A DNA stretch of 22,045 bases from contig WYEE01000031.1 in assembly GCA_009904025.1 (NCBI GenBank), positions 1 to 22,045 on the forward strand. The letters run 5' to 3'. A program made the position numbers and the translations under genes. The stretch's first letter is position 1, and each line of letters opens with the position of its first letter. This stretch comes from Thermogladius sp. (GTDB taxonomy: Archaea; Thermoproteota; Thermoprotei_A; Sulfolobales; Desulfurococcaceae). This document shows positions 6,897-14,798 of the stretch, in pieces. The notes beneath the pieces were generated by a model, which saw nothing but the letters and a program-made list of their open reading frames with translations, did no database searches and was not told where the DNA came from.

Positions 6897-7364
6897 TTAA
6901 CTAGCAGGCAAGTACTTCGAGTACTCAGGGTTCTCCCTCGCGTACTCTCTAGCGACTTCTAGGGCTATCCTATCCATTATTGCGACCGCCTGGGGCGTCA
7001 ACACTCTGCCCTTCTTAGTTTTCCTAACTAGCTGGGCCTGCTCCAGTTGGTGCAGTATCGTCCTCACCACACCCCCACCTGCTTTCCTGAAGTGGGGCGG
7101 CCTCACACCCCTCCTCTGCCTCCCGCCATATATAACCCTAAACCCTCCCACGCCGATGGGCTCCCCAGATTTATATAGTTTCCTCATAATGCTAGCCGCC
7201 CTAGTATACCACCAATCCGGGTCCGTGGGCGGTTTCTCCTTGAAGCAACCTGTTTTAACAAATATGTGCCAGCTCGGCGGCTTGACCTCTGGGACATTCT
7301 CTCTCAAGTACTCGGCAAGCCTCCTTATCAACCTGTCAGCCGGTACTTCCAGAGCGTTGACCAT
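6897..7364 (-). CDS. rps19e: Ribosomal protein S19e
   Basis: Small-subunit head protein needed for 30S maturation. It has 155 residues from the ATG at 7364. It begins VNALEVPADRLIRRLAEYL and includes PPSWHIFVKTGCFKEKPP, the DWWYTRAASIMRKLY core, YGGRQRRGVRPPHFRKAGG and a C-terminal helix pair ending at YLPAS. These are all S19e hallmarks. A TTG 14 codons upstream is in frame, but it would sit at or before the expected transcription start given the TATA at 7414-7422, so the ATG is preferred. Confidence 0.95.
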   Translation of the reverse strand: MVNALEVPADRLIRRLAEYLRENVPEVKPPSWHIFVKTGCFKEKPPTDPDWWYTRAASIMRKLYKSGEPIGVGGFRVIYGGRQRRGVRPPHFRKAGGGVVRTILHQLEQAQLVRKTKKGRVLTPQAVAIMDRIALEVAREYARENPEYSKYLPAS

Positions 7365-7413
7365 CCTCAAACACTCTCTGAAGCAAGCTAGATGTAGTTT
7401 AATCAAATGGGTG

Positions 7414-7422
7414 TTTTAAATA
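7414..7422 (-). promoter_or_regulatory. TATA box for S19e
   Basis: Minus-strand TATTTAAAA-type box in the gap after the YhbY-like gene, about 50 bases before the ATG at 7364. The predicted start near 7391 excludes the upstream TTG (7406) from the leader, which supports the shorter S19e protein. Confidence 0.5.
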
Positions 7423-7433
7423 TTAATAGACTG

Positions 7434-7739
7434 TCAACCACCCTTCCTCTCCTTTACAAGTATGAAAGTGTGTCCTCTAACATCTCTAACAACACCGCCT
7501 GTCCTCGAAGCTATGAGCTCTGCAAGGCTCTCGACATCGCCGCCAGCCGTCTTCAAGTACGATTTGAGGACGCGGATCTTCACTACACCCTTCTTATCCA
7601 ACCTATTCCTCACTTCTCTGATAAAACTCTCTGAAACCCCTCTCTTACCCAGCTGGACATCTACTTTGCCCTCGAGTCTCCTCTTAACCTCCTCTTTGAT
7701 TTTATCATCAACCGTCTTCTCCACCCGCACTCTATGCAT
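7434..7739 (-). CDS. YhbY/CRM-domain RNA-binding protein
   Basis: A single CRM domain protein of 101 residues, in a family tied to large-subunit or RNA maturation. The core VDVQLGKRGVSESFIREV corresponds to the family's signature (Gly-Lys-Arg-Gly motif), followed by KIRVLKSYLK and a C-terminal RTGGVVRDVRGHTFILVKER that matches the RNA-contacting GxxG region and end strand. The ATG at 7739 gives a charged N-terminal helix. The first 79 bases overlap the Rnp4 gene in another frame. GTG codons 4 and 6 are alternative starts and would still overlap by over 60 bases. Confidence 0.9.
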   Translation of the reverse strand: MHRVRVEKTVDDKIKEEVKRRLEGKVDVQLGKRGVSESFIREVRNRLDKKGVVKIRVLKSYLKTAGGDVESLAELIASRTGGVVRDVRGHTFILVKERKGG

Positions 7740-8002
7740 GTTATAACCAGTCTTGAACCTTTACCCTCACTCACTATCCTGTACCTCGTCGTCAAACCGG
7801 GTATTAGGGGGATGCGGCATCTCCTGCAGTAGCCTCTTCGTATGTATCTCGGGGGTCTCGTCCTGCCTTTACCGGCTAACTCGATTATTAGAGAAATATA
7901 CCTTCTAGCAAGCTCTTTATCACCTTTTCTAACAGCCTCAACCGACAGATCGTATAATATTCTCATTCTCTGGAGTGCTAGATCCCTTAGAACCCTGCTC
8001 AA
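7661..8002 (-). CDS. rnp4: RNase P protein subunit Rnp4 (Rpr2/Rpp21 family)
   Basis: Protein subunit of archaeal RNase P, which trims the 5' ends of pre-tRNAs. It has 113 residues: two N-terminal helices (LQRMRILYDLSVEAVRKGD and LARRYISLIIELAGKG) and then a zinc ribbon with Cys59, Cys62, Cys89 and Cys92 (CRRC and CIEC). LIPGLTTRYRI lies between the pairs, which is the Rpr2 pattern. The start is TTG at 8002 with no in-frame ATG nearby except codon 13, which would remove the first helix. The tail beyond the second Cys pair is basic and overlaps the YhbY-like gene by 79 bases. Confidence 0.93.
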   Translation of the reverse strand: MSRVLRDLALQRMRILYDLSVEAVRKGDKELARRYISLIIELAGKGRTRPPRYIRRGYCRRCRIPLIPGLTTRYRIVSEGKGSRLVITCIECGWRRRLMIKSKRRLRGDSRAK

Positions 8003-8049
8003 AAAGCGTCCCCACTAAATCTTAGCCCAGTATATCAACCGATGAGCTT

Positions 8050-8058
8050 GTTAAAAAC
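8050..8058. promoter_or_regulatory. Shared TATA box between rnp4 and nep1
   Basis: GTTAAAAAC on the plus strand and GTTTTTAAC on the minus strand sit midway in the 85-base divergent gap. It is spaced for a plus start near 8078 (short nep1 leader with GAGG) and a minus start near 8030 (rnp4). A separate box for each gene was not clear. Confidence 0.4.
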
Positions 8059-8090
8059 TGTTCCAGTTAAATCATTGCCTGAGGCAGGTG

Positions 8091-8783
8091 ATGATGGGAA
8101 AATTAAATATAATTTTACTAGAAGCAGGATTAGAGCTAGTTCCAGCCGAGATATCGCGGGAGCCTTCCGTGGTTAAAAACGCTAAGAAGAGGGGTAAAAA
8201 ACCCGTTGAGATACTCCTCGACATATCTGTCCACTACCATGCCGCGAGAAAGCTGAAGGACTGGATGAAGCGTGGGAGACCAGACATAGTCCACACAACG
8301 CTCCTCCAACTACTAGATGGCCCTGCTGCCAGGAACGACCTTGTAAACGTGTTTGTACACACGTACGGAAACAAGCTGATATCTTTTAAAACAGGAGTCC
8401 GCATACCCCGGAACTACAACAGGTTTACCGGCTTAATGGAGCAATTGCTCGTGGAGGGCAGAGTACCGCCTGGAAGCCGGGAACCCTTGATAAGGGTAGA
8501 GGATTACGGGCTAGAGGACTTCCCTCAGAAGACCGGTTTAAAAGGCCTACTACTCCTCTGGGAGAAGGGGGAGCCCGCAGAGTTGGGTAGTCTAGTGACC
8601 CGAGCCATCGAGGAGGGCTATGCTATTGGCATTGGGGCATTCCAGCACGGTGATTTCAGTGAAAGTGTATTGGGGATCGCTACAGAGAAATATTCGATCT
8701 ACAAGGAATCATTGCCGACATGGATCGTAGCTTCACGCTTGATCACAGCATTCGAGTTAAAGCAAGGTTTATTAAGGATTTAA
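8091..8783 (+). CDS. nep1: Nep1/Emg1 rRNA pseudouridine N1-methyltransferase
   Basis: SPOUT-family enzyme that methylates N1 of a pseudouridine in helix 35 of small-subunit rRNA using SAM, and assists 30S assembly. It has about 230 residues. Nep1 segments visible are a LLEAGLELVP start, ILLDISVHYHAARKL and RGRPDIVHTTLLQLLDGPA, then VHTYGNKLISFKTGVRIPRN (RNA-binding), and the C-terminal knot GIGAFQHGDFSESVL with LPTWIVASRLITAFE. Three starts are stacked: GTG 8088, ATG 8091 and ATG 8094. GAGG at 8081-8084 is six bases from 8091, which I chose. It is divergent from the minus-strand translation block. Confidence 0.95.
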   Translation: MMGKLNIILLEAGLELVPAEISREPSVVKNAKKRGKKPVEILLDISVHYHAARKLKDWMKRGRPDIVHTTLLQLLDGPAARNDLVNVFVHTYGNKLISFKTGVRIPRNYNRFTGLMEQLLVEGRVPPGSREPLIRVEDYGLEDFPQKTGLKGLLLLWEKGEPAELGSLVTRAIEEGYAIGIGAFQHGDFSESVLGIATEKYSIYKESLPTWIVASRLITAFELKQGLLRI

Positions 8784-8803
8784 TAGAATAATAATTGCCG
8801 GAT

Positions 8804-8834
8804 CTAGATCAAATAATTCAAAAATATGATCTAG
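8804..8834. repeat. Inverted repeat downstream of nep1 / upstream of nrdD
   Basis: CTAGATCA (8804-8811) and its exact complement TGATCTAG (8827-8834) are separated by a 15-base AT-rich spacer. It lies 21 bases after the nep1 stop and about 80 before the probable nrdD TATA. It could be a transcript-end hairpin or an upstream operator; the sequence does not decide. Confidence 0.4.
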
Positions 8835-8883
8835 CATTCCTACGATGTATAATAATTATATATAATAACATGTTTATCGCTTC

Positions 8884-8893
8884 CTTTTAAACC
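8884..8893 (+). promoter_or_regulatory. TATA box for nrdD
   Basis: CTTTTAAACC sits about 65-70 bases before the ATG at 8957, in an AT-rich 173-base gap. A start near 8913 leaves a leader of some 44 bases with GGGTG nine bases before the ATG. Another AT-rich block (8850-8868) lies farther upstream. Confidence 0.4.
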
Positions 8894-8956
8894 TTCTAAA
8901 ACCAATAACTTTACGATAACAACACTTTTCAAGAGTTTGGATCGGGTGTTAATTTT

Positions 8957-10867
8957 ATGGATCAGCAGGTTGTAACGCATGGGAATGAAGGCAGGGTTGA
9001 CCCGCTGGTTGAGTACGCCAGGTGGAATAGCCTGGATGTCAACGAGAACGCTAACAGGTATATGGGTCCAACAGGTTTCTTCAGCTACCTCCTAGAGGAG
9101 TATATGAAGAAGGATCTCCTTGACCTGATACCTCATAGGATACTGAAGGCGCATAAAGCGGGTTTAATATACTTACATAAGCTTCCTCACAGCATTTACA
9201 TACCCTACTGCTCAGGCCACAGTGTTAGCAGGCTCCTGGAGAAGGGTTTGAAGACTTTCACCGTCATCTCTAAGCCAGCCAGGCACTTCGATACATACGT
9301 TGATCACATAGCCAACTACCTCATCACGTTGCAACACTACTTCACCGGAGCACAGGCTTTCTCAAGCGTCGAATGGTATGCGGGCCCCTTCATAAGGGGC
9401 GATAAGCTGGATTACAAGACTGTTAAGCAGCATATCCAGAGGCTGTTATTCAACCTCAACTACCCCACTAGAATCGGGATGCAGACGCCTTTCACGAACT
9501 TCACGGTGACAATGAACGCCGCTAAGAAAGCGCTGGAGGGAGACTACGCTGTATACGATGGAAAGAAGACCGAGCCGCTGGGCGTCTACGAGGACGAGGC
9601 CAAACTATTCCTGAAGGCCATGGTGGAGCTACTGATGGAGGGGGACGCCGTCGGCCAGCCGTTCACCTTCCCGATACCAACCCTCATGACGACGGCTAAA
9701 TGGCTCTGGGAGGATCCGGAGATACATGAAGCCGTGTTCAAGACAGCCGCCAAGAGAGGGAGTTTCTACTGGTTAAACACGAGAGTCGTAGACCCGGATG
9801 CCTCCTTCGCGATGTGTTGCAGGCTGACTATTGACAAAAACGAGCTGGCATACGCTTTCTCCAAGAGAGGCGGCTTCACCTTGAAGGGGAGCTCGCTGAC
9901 CAGGAGGGATGTTGAGGAGGCCGAAGAGGAGTACTGGAGTAAACTTGAGAGGCAGAGATTCGGAGGTATATGGGCTATGCCGGATATAACGGGGAGTGTT
10001 AACGTCGTTGACGTTAACCTGCCTAGGCTGGGCCTAGAGTCCCAGCGCGAGGAGTCCAAGTTCTGGGAGCTCTATGAGGAGAGGCTTGGGCTTGTGAGGG
10101 AGGCTGTGGACTGGTTTAGGCAGAGGTATGTGAAGCTTATGAAGCAGTACCCGGGCTTGTACAGCATGATACTAGAGTACATGCACGAGTTCCCTTCAAG
10201 CCACTTCAACACAATAGGGCTCGTCGGGTTACCCGAGGCCGCGGCCATATACATGGGTGAGCCGAAGCTGTGGCTGGAGGGCTCAAGGAGGGATTGGCTT
10301 AGGGCGGCTGACTTGATGAGGAGGATGGTTGAGTTCGCCACAAACCATGCGAGAGAGTGGATGAGGGATACTGGGACGCCTTGGAATGTCGAGGAGGTGC
10401 CCGCTGAGTCTGCTTCCCCGAAGATGGCGGCGTTGGACATGAAACTCTACCCCGAGCTAGCCGATTACCTGCCGGACCCCGAGAACCCTGTCTACAGCAC
10501 TAGTATCGCCCCGTACTATGGTGAAATAGATTTATCCGAGAGAATTGAAATCGAGTCGAGGGTTCAAAAATACTTCACGGGAGGAGTAATGATGCACATC
10601 TTCCTGGGCGAGGAGGCTGAACCCGAGGCCCTAGCTAAGCTGGCTAAGAGGATAATGGAGACTGATATAGTGTACTGGAGTTTCACGCCGGCTCTAACCT
10701 ACTGCCCATCGTGCGGTAGAACCTTCACAGGCTTGTACACTAGGTGCCCAGTGTGCGGTAACACCAACGTGGAGGTCTGGAGTAGGATAATCGGCTACTA
10801 CAGGCCTCTCAAGAACTGGAACCCGCAGAGGAGGAGGGAGTTCTGGACTAGGAAACACTATAGTTGA
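8957..10867 (+). CDS. nrdD: Anaerobic (class III) ribonucleoside-triphosphate reductase NrdD
   Basis: Reduces ribonucleotides to deoxyribonucleotides through a glycyl radical under anoxic conditions. It has 636 residues. Visible features are Cys85 in IPYCSGHSV and Cys287-Cys288 in FAMCCRL; these fit the catalytic cysteines of the ten-stranded barrel. A four-Cys zinc site lies near the end (Cys583, Cys586, Cys597, Cys600), followed by the glycyl-radical site RIIGYY with Gly613. The N-terminus enters the catalytic domain almost directly. No ATP-cone of about 90 residues precedes it, so overall activity control by dATP through that domain seems absent. The ATG at 8957 follows a long gap. The activase nrdG comes 28 bases downstream, likely in one transcript. 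Confidence 0.95.
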   Translation: MDQQVVTHGNEGRVDPLVEYARWNSLDVNENANRYMGPTGFFSYLLEEYMKKDLLDLIPHRILKAHKAGLIYLHKLPHSIYIPYCSGHSVSRLLEKGLKTFTVISKPARHFDTYVDHIANYLITLQHYFTGAQAFSSVEWYAGPFIRGDKLDYKTVKQHIQRLLFNLNYPTRIGMQTPFTNFTVTMNAAKKALEGDYAVYDGKKTEPLGVYEDEAKLFLKAMVELLMEGDAVGQPFTFPIPTLMTTAKWLWEDPEIHEAVFKTAAKRGSFYWLNTRVVDPDASFAMCCRLTIDKNELAYAFSKRGGFTLKGSSLTRRDVEEAEEEYWSKLERQRFGGIWAMPDITGSVNVVDVNLPRLGLESQREESKFWELYEERLGLVREAVDWFRQRYVKLMKQYPGLYSMILEYMHEFPSSHFNTIGLVGLPEAAAIYMGEPKLWLEGSRRDWLRAADLMRRMVEFATNHAREWMRDTGTPWNVEEVPAESASPKMAALDMKLYPELADYLPDPENPVYSTSIAPYYGEIDLSERIEIESRVQKYFTGGVMMHIFLGEEAEPEALAKLAKRIMETDIVYWSFTPALTYCPSCGRTFTGLYTRCPVCGNTNVEVWSRIIGYYRPLKNWNPQRRREFWTRKHYS

Positions 10868-10895
10868 AGACAAGTTTGTGAAAAGGTAATTTTCA

Positions 10896-11657
10896 ATGTT
10901 GAAAATCAAGCTTATCGGGGCCGGCTGGAAGAACATAAGTCTCGTAGACGTAGTGGACTCGGTCACGTTCACCCTATGGCTTTGCGGATGCAATTTAAAA
11001 TGCCCTTTCTGCCACAACTGGAGGCTGGCTGAAAACGACCCTGAGAAATGCCGCCTACTAGACGTAGACCGCCTCCTGGACGAGCTAGAGGCTTCGAGGA
11101 GTCTAGTAGACTACCTCCACGTCACAGGCGGGGAGCCGTTGGTGCAGTGGGCCGATCTAGAGGAGCTTCTAAGGATCGCCAAGGAGAATTACAGCGTTAA
11201 AACTAGTTTGAACACCAACCTCACACTCTTTAAACCACTAGGCAAGCTCCTCGATAGAAACGTTGTAGACCATATTGCCTCGGACTTGAAGATTCCCCCG
11301 GAGGTCATGTTTGGGCAAAAACCCGAGTCCGTTGGAGTATTATGGAGTTTCTACGAGAGAAGCCTATCGCTTGTGGCAGACTACAACATACCCCTCGAGC
11401 TCAGGATACCTGTCTCCAAATTCAGTAAGCCGGAGCTCGTGGTAGGCTACTTGGACAAGGTTAAAACCCCCTTATCGAGGATGAGTAGCCTGGTTATAGT
11501 GGTTCAACCGCTACTAGGCGAGCCTGTCACCACACCCAGGGATCCGGGTTGGTGCAAGCTCTTCTGCAACCCAGGCAACGACCTGCTCGACGCCATCGCT
11601 GAATCGGTGTCTAAGCTGGGATTTAAGACGAGGGTTAAAAAATGGCTTTCAAGCTGA
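10896..11657 (+). CDS. nrdG: Anaerobic ribonucleotide reductase activating enzyme NrdG (radical SAM)
   Basis: Radical SAM protein expected to abstract the glycyl hydrogen of NrdD. It has 253 residues. The cluster motif CxxxCxxC is at Cys32, Cys36 and Cys39 (CNLKCPFCHNW), with a further Cys30 just before. The SAM-binding TGGEP follows in HVTGGEPLVQW. The C-terminal half resembles the longer activase / pyruvate formate-lyase activase-like type (DHIASDLKIPPE, LRIPVSK), so it is longer than the roughly 155-residue bacterial NrdG. Direct position after nrdD makes NrdD the natural target. The ATG is preceded by a weak AAAGGT. Confidence 0.9.
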   Translation: MLKIKLIGAGWKNISLVDVVDSVTFTLWLCGCNLKCPFCHNWRLAENDPEKCRLLDVDRLLDELEASRSLVDYLHVTGGEPLVQWADLEELLRIAKENYSVKTSLNTNLTLFKPLGKLLDRNVVDHIASDLKIPPEVMFGQKPESVGVLWSFYERSLSLVADYNIPLELRIPVSKFSKPELVVGYLDKVKTPLSRMSSLVIVVQPLLGEPVTTPRDPGWCKLFCNPGNDLLDAIAESVSKLGFKTRVKKWLSS

Positions 11658-11660
11658 GCT

Positions 11661-11667
11661 CTTTTAA
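11661..11667 (+). promoter_or_regulatory. TATA-like box for thyX
   Basis: CTTTTAA lies just after the nrdG stop. A start near 11690 would place either TTG 11695 or ATG 11707 close to the 5' end, a nearly leaderless arrangement. Confidence 0.35.
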
Positions 11668-11706
11668 CGCTAACACCCGCTAATCTATTTTCGGTTGGTC
11701 ACTGGC

Positions 11707-12624
11707 ATGCATGCTAAACACTACCCTTCAGCGAAGTTGATAGCCAAGCTAGAGAACTCCGGGAGGCTTATAGCTGGGGCGGCTAAACTCTCGATCTCAC
11801 CACGGGAACTCGAGGGTATACTGGAGAAAATGAGTGAGGATAAAGCCGAAGAGTGGGTTAGAGAGCTTGTGAGGAGAGGCCACGGAAGCCCTTTGGAGCA
11901 CAGCCTATACGTCTTCGAAGTGGTTTGCAGCAGGGTTTGCAGCCACCAGCTCGTCAGGCATAGACACGCATCCTTCACCCAGCTGAGCCAGAGGTATAGT
12001 GATAGATATCTCAGGGGGGTTGTAGCCAGGGCGAGAGAGGTGTTAGGGGGTGATACGAGCGGGCTGGACGAGGTTGCTGTGCTGGATAAGCTTATTGGGG
12101 CCGACCTAGACTTCAACACGCTTCTAAGCATCGTTGGCGAGGGCTTCATCGTCCCACCGAGAGTCATAGAGTTGAAGGACAGCTTCTTCCTGAAGAAACT
12201 TGCCGAGGGTGTTAGAAACTACTATATCTCCCTCAGGAGCGGTGTCGGCTACGAGGACGCCAGGTTCCTACTGCCGCAAGCTGTTAAAACAAGGCTTGTA
12301 TTCAGCGCAAACGCCAGGGAGCTACTCGAAGTATTCATACCCTTGAGAACCTGTAGTAGAGCCCAGTGGGAGATCAGGTGGGTTGCCTGGATGGTGAGAG
12401 AAGAGCTCGTGAAAGCGGAGCCAATGGTATTCAAGTACGCTGGCCCCCGGTGTGTTCTAGCCGAGAACAGGGTAAGGGCTAACCCGTGCTCCCTGGAGGA
12501 CTTCATCGAAGGAAGATGCTCCTTCACGATAGAGAGGTGCCCCGAGCTCGTCCCCAACCACAGGATAAGAGACTGCCTCGTCTCATCGGTAACGGACTAT
12601 TTGAGGAACATCCACGGAATTTAA
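11707..12624 (+). CDS. thyX: Flavin-dependent thymidylate synthase ThyX
   Basis: Makes dTMP from dUMP with methylene-tetrahydrofolate, FAD and NADPH. It has 305 residues from the ATG at 11707. It shows GHGSPLEHS (about 58-66), and the signature RHRHASFTQLSQRY (84-97), a variant in which the common Asn of the ThyX motif is Thr. The second dUMP-binding region is RTCSRAQWEIRW. It is longer than many bacterial ThyX (about 220-250) and ends in a Cys-containing extension with four cysteines after residue 250. A TTG four codons upstream (11695) is possible. It sits just after nrdDG and before dcd, completing dTTP supply. Confidence 0.94.
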   Translation: MHAKHYPSAKLIAKLENSGRLIAGAAKLSISPRELEGILEKMSEDKAEEWVRELVRRGHGSPLEHSLYVFEVVCSRVCSHQLVRHRHASFTQLSQRYSDRYLRGVVARAREVLGGDTSGLDEVAVLDKLIGADLDFNTLLSIVGEGFIVPPRVIELKDSFFLKKLAEGVRNYYISLRSGVGYEDARFLLPQAVKTRLVFSANARELLEVFIPLRTCSRAQWEIRWVAWMVREELVKAEPMVFKYAGPRCVLAENRVRANPCSLEDFIEGRCSFTIERCPELVPNHRIRDCLVSSVTDYLRNIHGI

Positions 12625-12788
12625 CGCCACAGTTAATCAAGGAGTAAGGATCCCCTACGCAACCGCGAAAAAACGTGGGGGCGAGGAGGACATGTTTGCT
12701 AGGGACAGGGCTCTCAATGATTTAAGCCGTTGTGTTGCGGGAGGGAAAATAAATTATCCCTTGAACCATCCGGAAACTAATCCACTGG

Positions 12789-14648
12789 CTACCTCCACTC
12801 GGTAGCGTTTACCTCCACTATCCTAAGGAAGTAGCTTTCGAACACGACTCTGGTGGCTAAACCTGTTTGGTTGAGAGGGGGTGTGCTAGCGGTTATTAGG
12901 ATCAGGTGACCGTGGGAGGCGGCTAGTTCTCGTAGAGTAGCCTGGGATATGTCGCCGTCGTATACTATTAGGAGAGAGGGATCCGGGTTCCTCACGTAGA
13001 GGTGGATGAAACGTATAATCCACTCAGGGGCTATTATAACGTCCCTCCCATACATCTCTGAAGCCCTGTGCGCTACATTTAAACCCGCGTTGTATAGGAA
13101 GAGGTCCGGTGGCATAGGCTTCAGCAAGGTTGGAGTCCTGTAGAGGGTCTGATATATTTGAGCGTTATATAATTCCCCACCCGGTAGGATGGCGTAGAAG
13201 CCGGGTAGCGATATCAAGAGTACCGTGGTTGCAGCCAGGCCGCGGGACTTTACTTTAGAGATCTCGCTGAGGCTTGAAGCCATTATTATAGGGGTGGCAA
13301 ACATCAACACTCTATCCCACTCCCCGTTGGTGGCGTTGAAGACAGGCGTAATGAAGGGTGTGAGGGTGAGGAGTAGGAGGGCGAGGGATACAAAGGGGGA
13401 GTACAGTGTTTCATGCTTCCTCTCGAGAACCCATGAGACGTAGAATGGGAGGAGAGGGGCTAACGTTAGCAGGATGTAAGCCATAATGTAGGCCCCTTGT
13501 TCAGATGTGTACGCGAAGCCGACTACTGGAGGTGAGAAAAGAGTGAGGGGGTTGCCCGTCACTGGAGGGGTATTCATAAAGTATACTGCCATCGAATACG
13601 AGGCTATTGAGGTTGCGAGGTAAAACAAGCCGTTTAACAAGCTTCTGTGCCTCGCAATCTCGATCACTGATATAATGGCGGAGACGACACCCGAGACGAA
13701 TCCCCCGAACTCGCTTGCGAGGCTGGAAAGTATAAAAAATACCCCTGGGATAATGGGCCTCCGCCTCTCGGCCAATATTAAAGCTGCTAAGAACAGTGAC
13801 TCAGCGAGGACCTGCTTCATTAGATCCCACGATAGCCTTAGCATTATTAAAGATAGAGATGAGATTAAGCCGAGGAGTAAACCTGTCTTGTTGTTGAGTT
13901 TGAGAACTCTGACACCGTAGTATACTGTGAGAGATGTTAAAACCGAGTACATTACGGCTGGATAAAACTTGAATATTATTACAGGGTCGACTACCAGGGC
14001 AAGCGGGTATAGAAGCCAGTCGAGGAGTGGTGGAATTCTTCTCGGATAGCCGAACCAGTAGTAGACTCCTATGATGCTGGGGGAGGCTACGTAATCTCTC
14101 AGATGAGCTACGTACTCCACTGTATCATAGCCTATAATATAGCTAGAGTAGTATACCTCGGGCATCAATCTAACAGAGAAGGCTATAAGACCAGAGGTTA
14201 AAACAGGGTGTTTGATGAGAAAGCTCCCAGCAACAGCAAAACCTCTAATGGGGTTGCGGAAGAGAGGGCCGATACCGTGAGTCAGCCCTCCCGTCAAGGA
14301 AAAGAGCACTCCTGCGGACACCAGTGGTATAGTTAGCTGGAAATCCCCCGTGTTTATGCAACCCCCTATAAACAATCTCAAAGGAATACTGACGGCTGCG
14401 GCTAAAACGCTGTAGACTCTACCAGCCATAATCAATGTGAACCCGAGTATTCTCAGGAGCTCACCGGCCCTGATATAGGGGTTTTTCAAGAGGTTGTAGT
14501 TGAAGCTTACAGCGTAAAACCCCGTGATCAACCATATTACCAGGTCTAACCTGGCAAAATATATTTCCAAGCTATTCGGGAAAACTAGGGTTGAAGCGAC
14601 TAGAACCATTAGCAACAGGAACTCTAAAACCAGCCCGGCAACCCTCAC
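12789..14648 (-). CDS. Large polytopic membrane protein, possible GT-C-type glycosyltransferase (function unknown)
   Basis: I do not recognise this gene firmly. From the GTG at 14648 it has 619 residues. About a dozen hydrophobic spans are followed by a soluble or loosely hydrophobic C-terminal part (about 520-619). After the first five spans there is a loop with GYDTVEYVAHLRD, where an Asp and Glu/His cluster sits outside the membrane. This resembles the first-loop acidic motif of GT-C fold glycosyltransferases that use lipid-linked sugars, an inference only. A TTG at 14681 opens the frame 11 codons earlier, but GGGAGG lies seven bases before the GTG 14648, which I prefer. A TATA box lies at 14706-14715. 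It separates thyX from dcd on the opposite strand. Confidence 0.75.
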   Translation of the reverse strand: MRVAGLVLEFLLLMVLVASTLVFPNSLEIYFARLDLVIWLITGFYAVSFNYNLLKNPYIRAGELLRILGFTLIMAGRVYSVLAAAVSIPLRLFIGGCINTGDFQLTIPLVSAGVLFSLTGGLTHGIGPLFRNPIRGFAVAGSFLIKHPVLTSGLIAFSVRLMPEVYYSSYIIGYDTVEYVAHLRDYVASPSIIGVYYWFGYPRRIPPLLDWLLYPLALVVDPVIIFKFYPAVMYSVLTSLTVYYGVRVLKLNNKTGLLLGLISSLSLIMLRLSWDLMKQVLAESLFLAALILAERRRPIIPGVFFILSSLASEFGGFVSGVVSAIISVIEIARHRSLLNGLFYLATSIASYSMAVYFMNTPPVTGNPLTLFSPPVVGFAYTSEQGAYIMAYILLTLAPLLPFYVSWVLERKHETLYSPFVSLALLLLTLTPFITPVFNATNGEWDRVLMFATPIIMASSLSEISKVKSRGLAATTVLLISLPGFYAILPGGELYNAQIYQTLYRTPTLLKPMPPDLFLYNAGLNVAHRASEMYGRDVIIAPEWIIRFIHLYVRNPDPSLLIVYDGDISQATLRELAASHGHLILITASTPPLNQTGLATRVVFESYFLRIVEVNATEWR

Positions 14649-14705
14649 AGATAATCCTCCCAACCAAATACCTGGCAACAATACACTTAGCCGAAATCTT
14701 TGTTG

Positions 14706-14715
14706 AAAATAAATA
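14706..14715 (-). promoter_or_regulatory. TATA box for the polytopic membrane protein
   Basis: Minus-strand TATTTATTTT, 58 bases before the preferred GTG start. A start near 14685 gives a leader of about 37 bases containing the GGGAGG ribosome binding site. Confidence 0.45.
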
Positions 14716-14739
14716 CATTACTTGTCTGAAACACCCTCC

Positions 14740-14748
14740 TATTTATTC
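14740..14748 (+). promoter_or_regulatory. TATA box for dcd
   Basis: TATTTATTC, with a predicted start near 14769, about 30 bases before the CTG at 14799. It limits how far upstream translation of dcd could begin and so supports the near-cognate start. Confidence 0.5.
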
Positions 14749-14798
14749 GTTAAACAGCGTGATGTATCCTAGTAGAGGATACTACCGGGTGGTGTCCC

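Noticed and set aside
8838..8870. AT-rich tract as a replication origin element
   Set aside because: No repeated origin recognition boxes and no cdc6/orc gene nearby; an AT-rich promoter region is sufficient.
10072..10440. Minus-strand 122-codon frame within nrdD
   Set aside because: Lies wholly inside a well-supported enzyme gene and shows no domain.
12758..12775. GGGA...TCCC stem-loop with one mismatch after thyX as a terminator
   Set aside because: Archaeal terminators are mainly T runs and no T run follows; the stem is weak.
12692..12805. A 37-codon plus-strand frame (ATG with GAGG five bases upstream) after thyX, running into the end of the polytopic membrane gene
   Set aside because: Short, uses CGT arginines rare in the neighbours, overlaps the 3' end of a real gene on the other strand, and has no family I recognise. 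The ribosome binding site is good, so transcription data could revive it.
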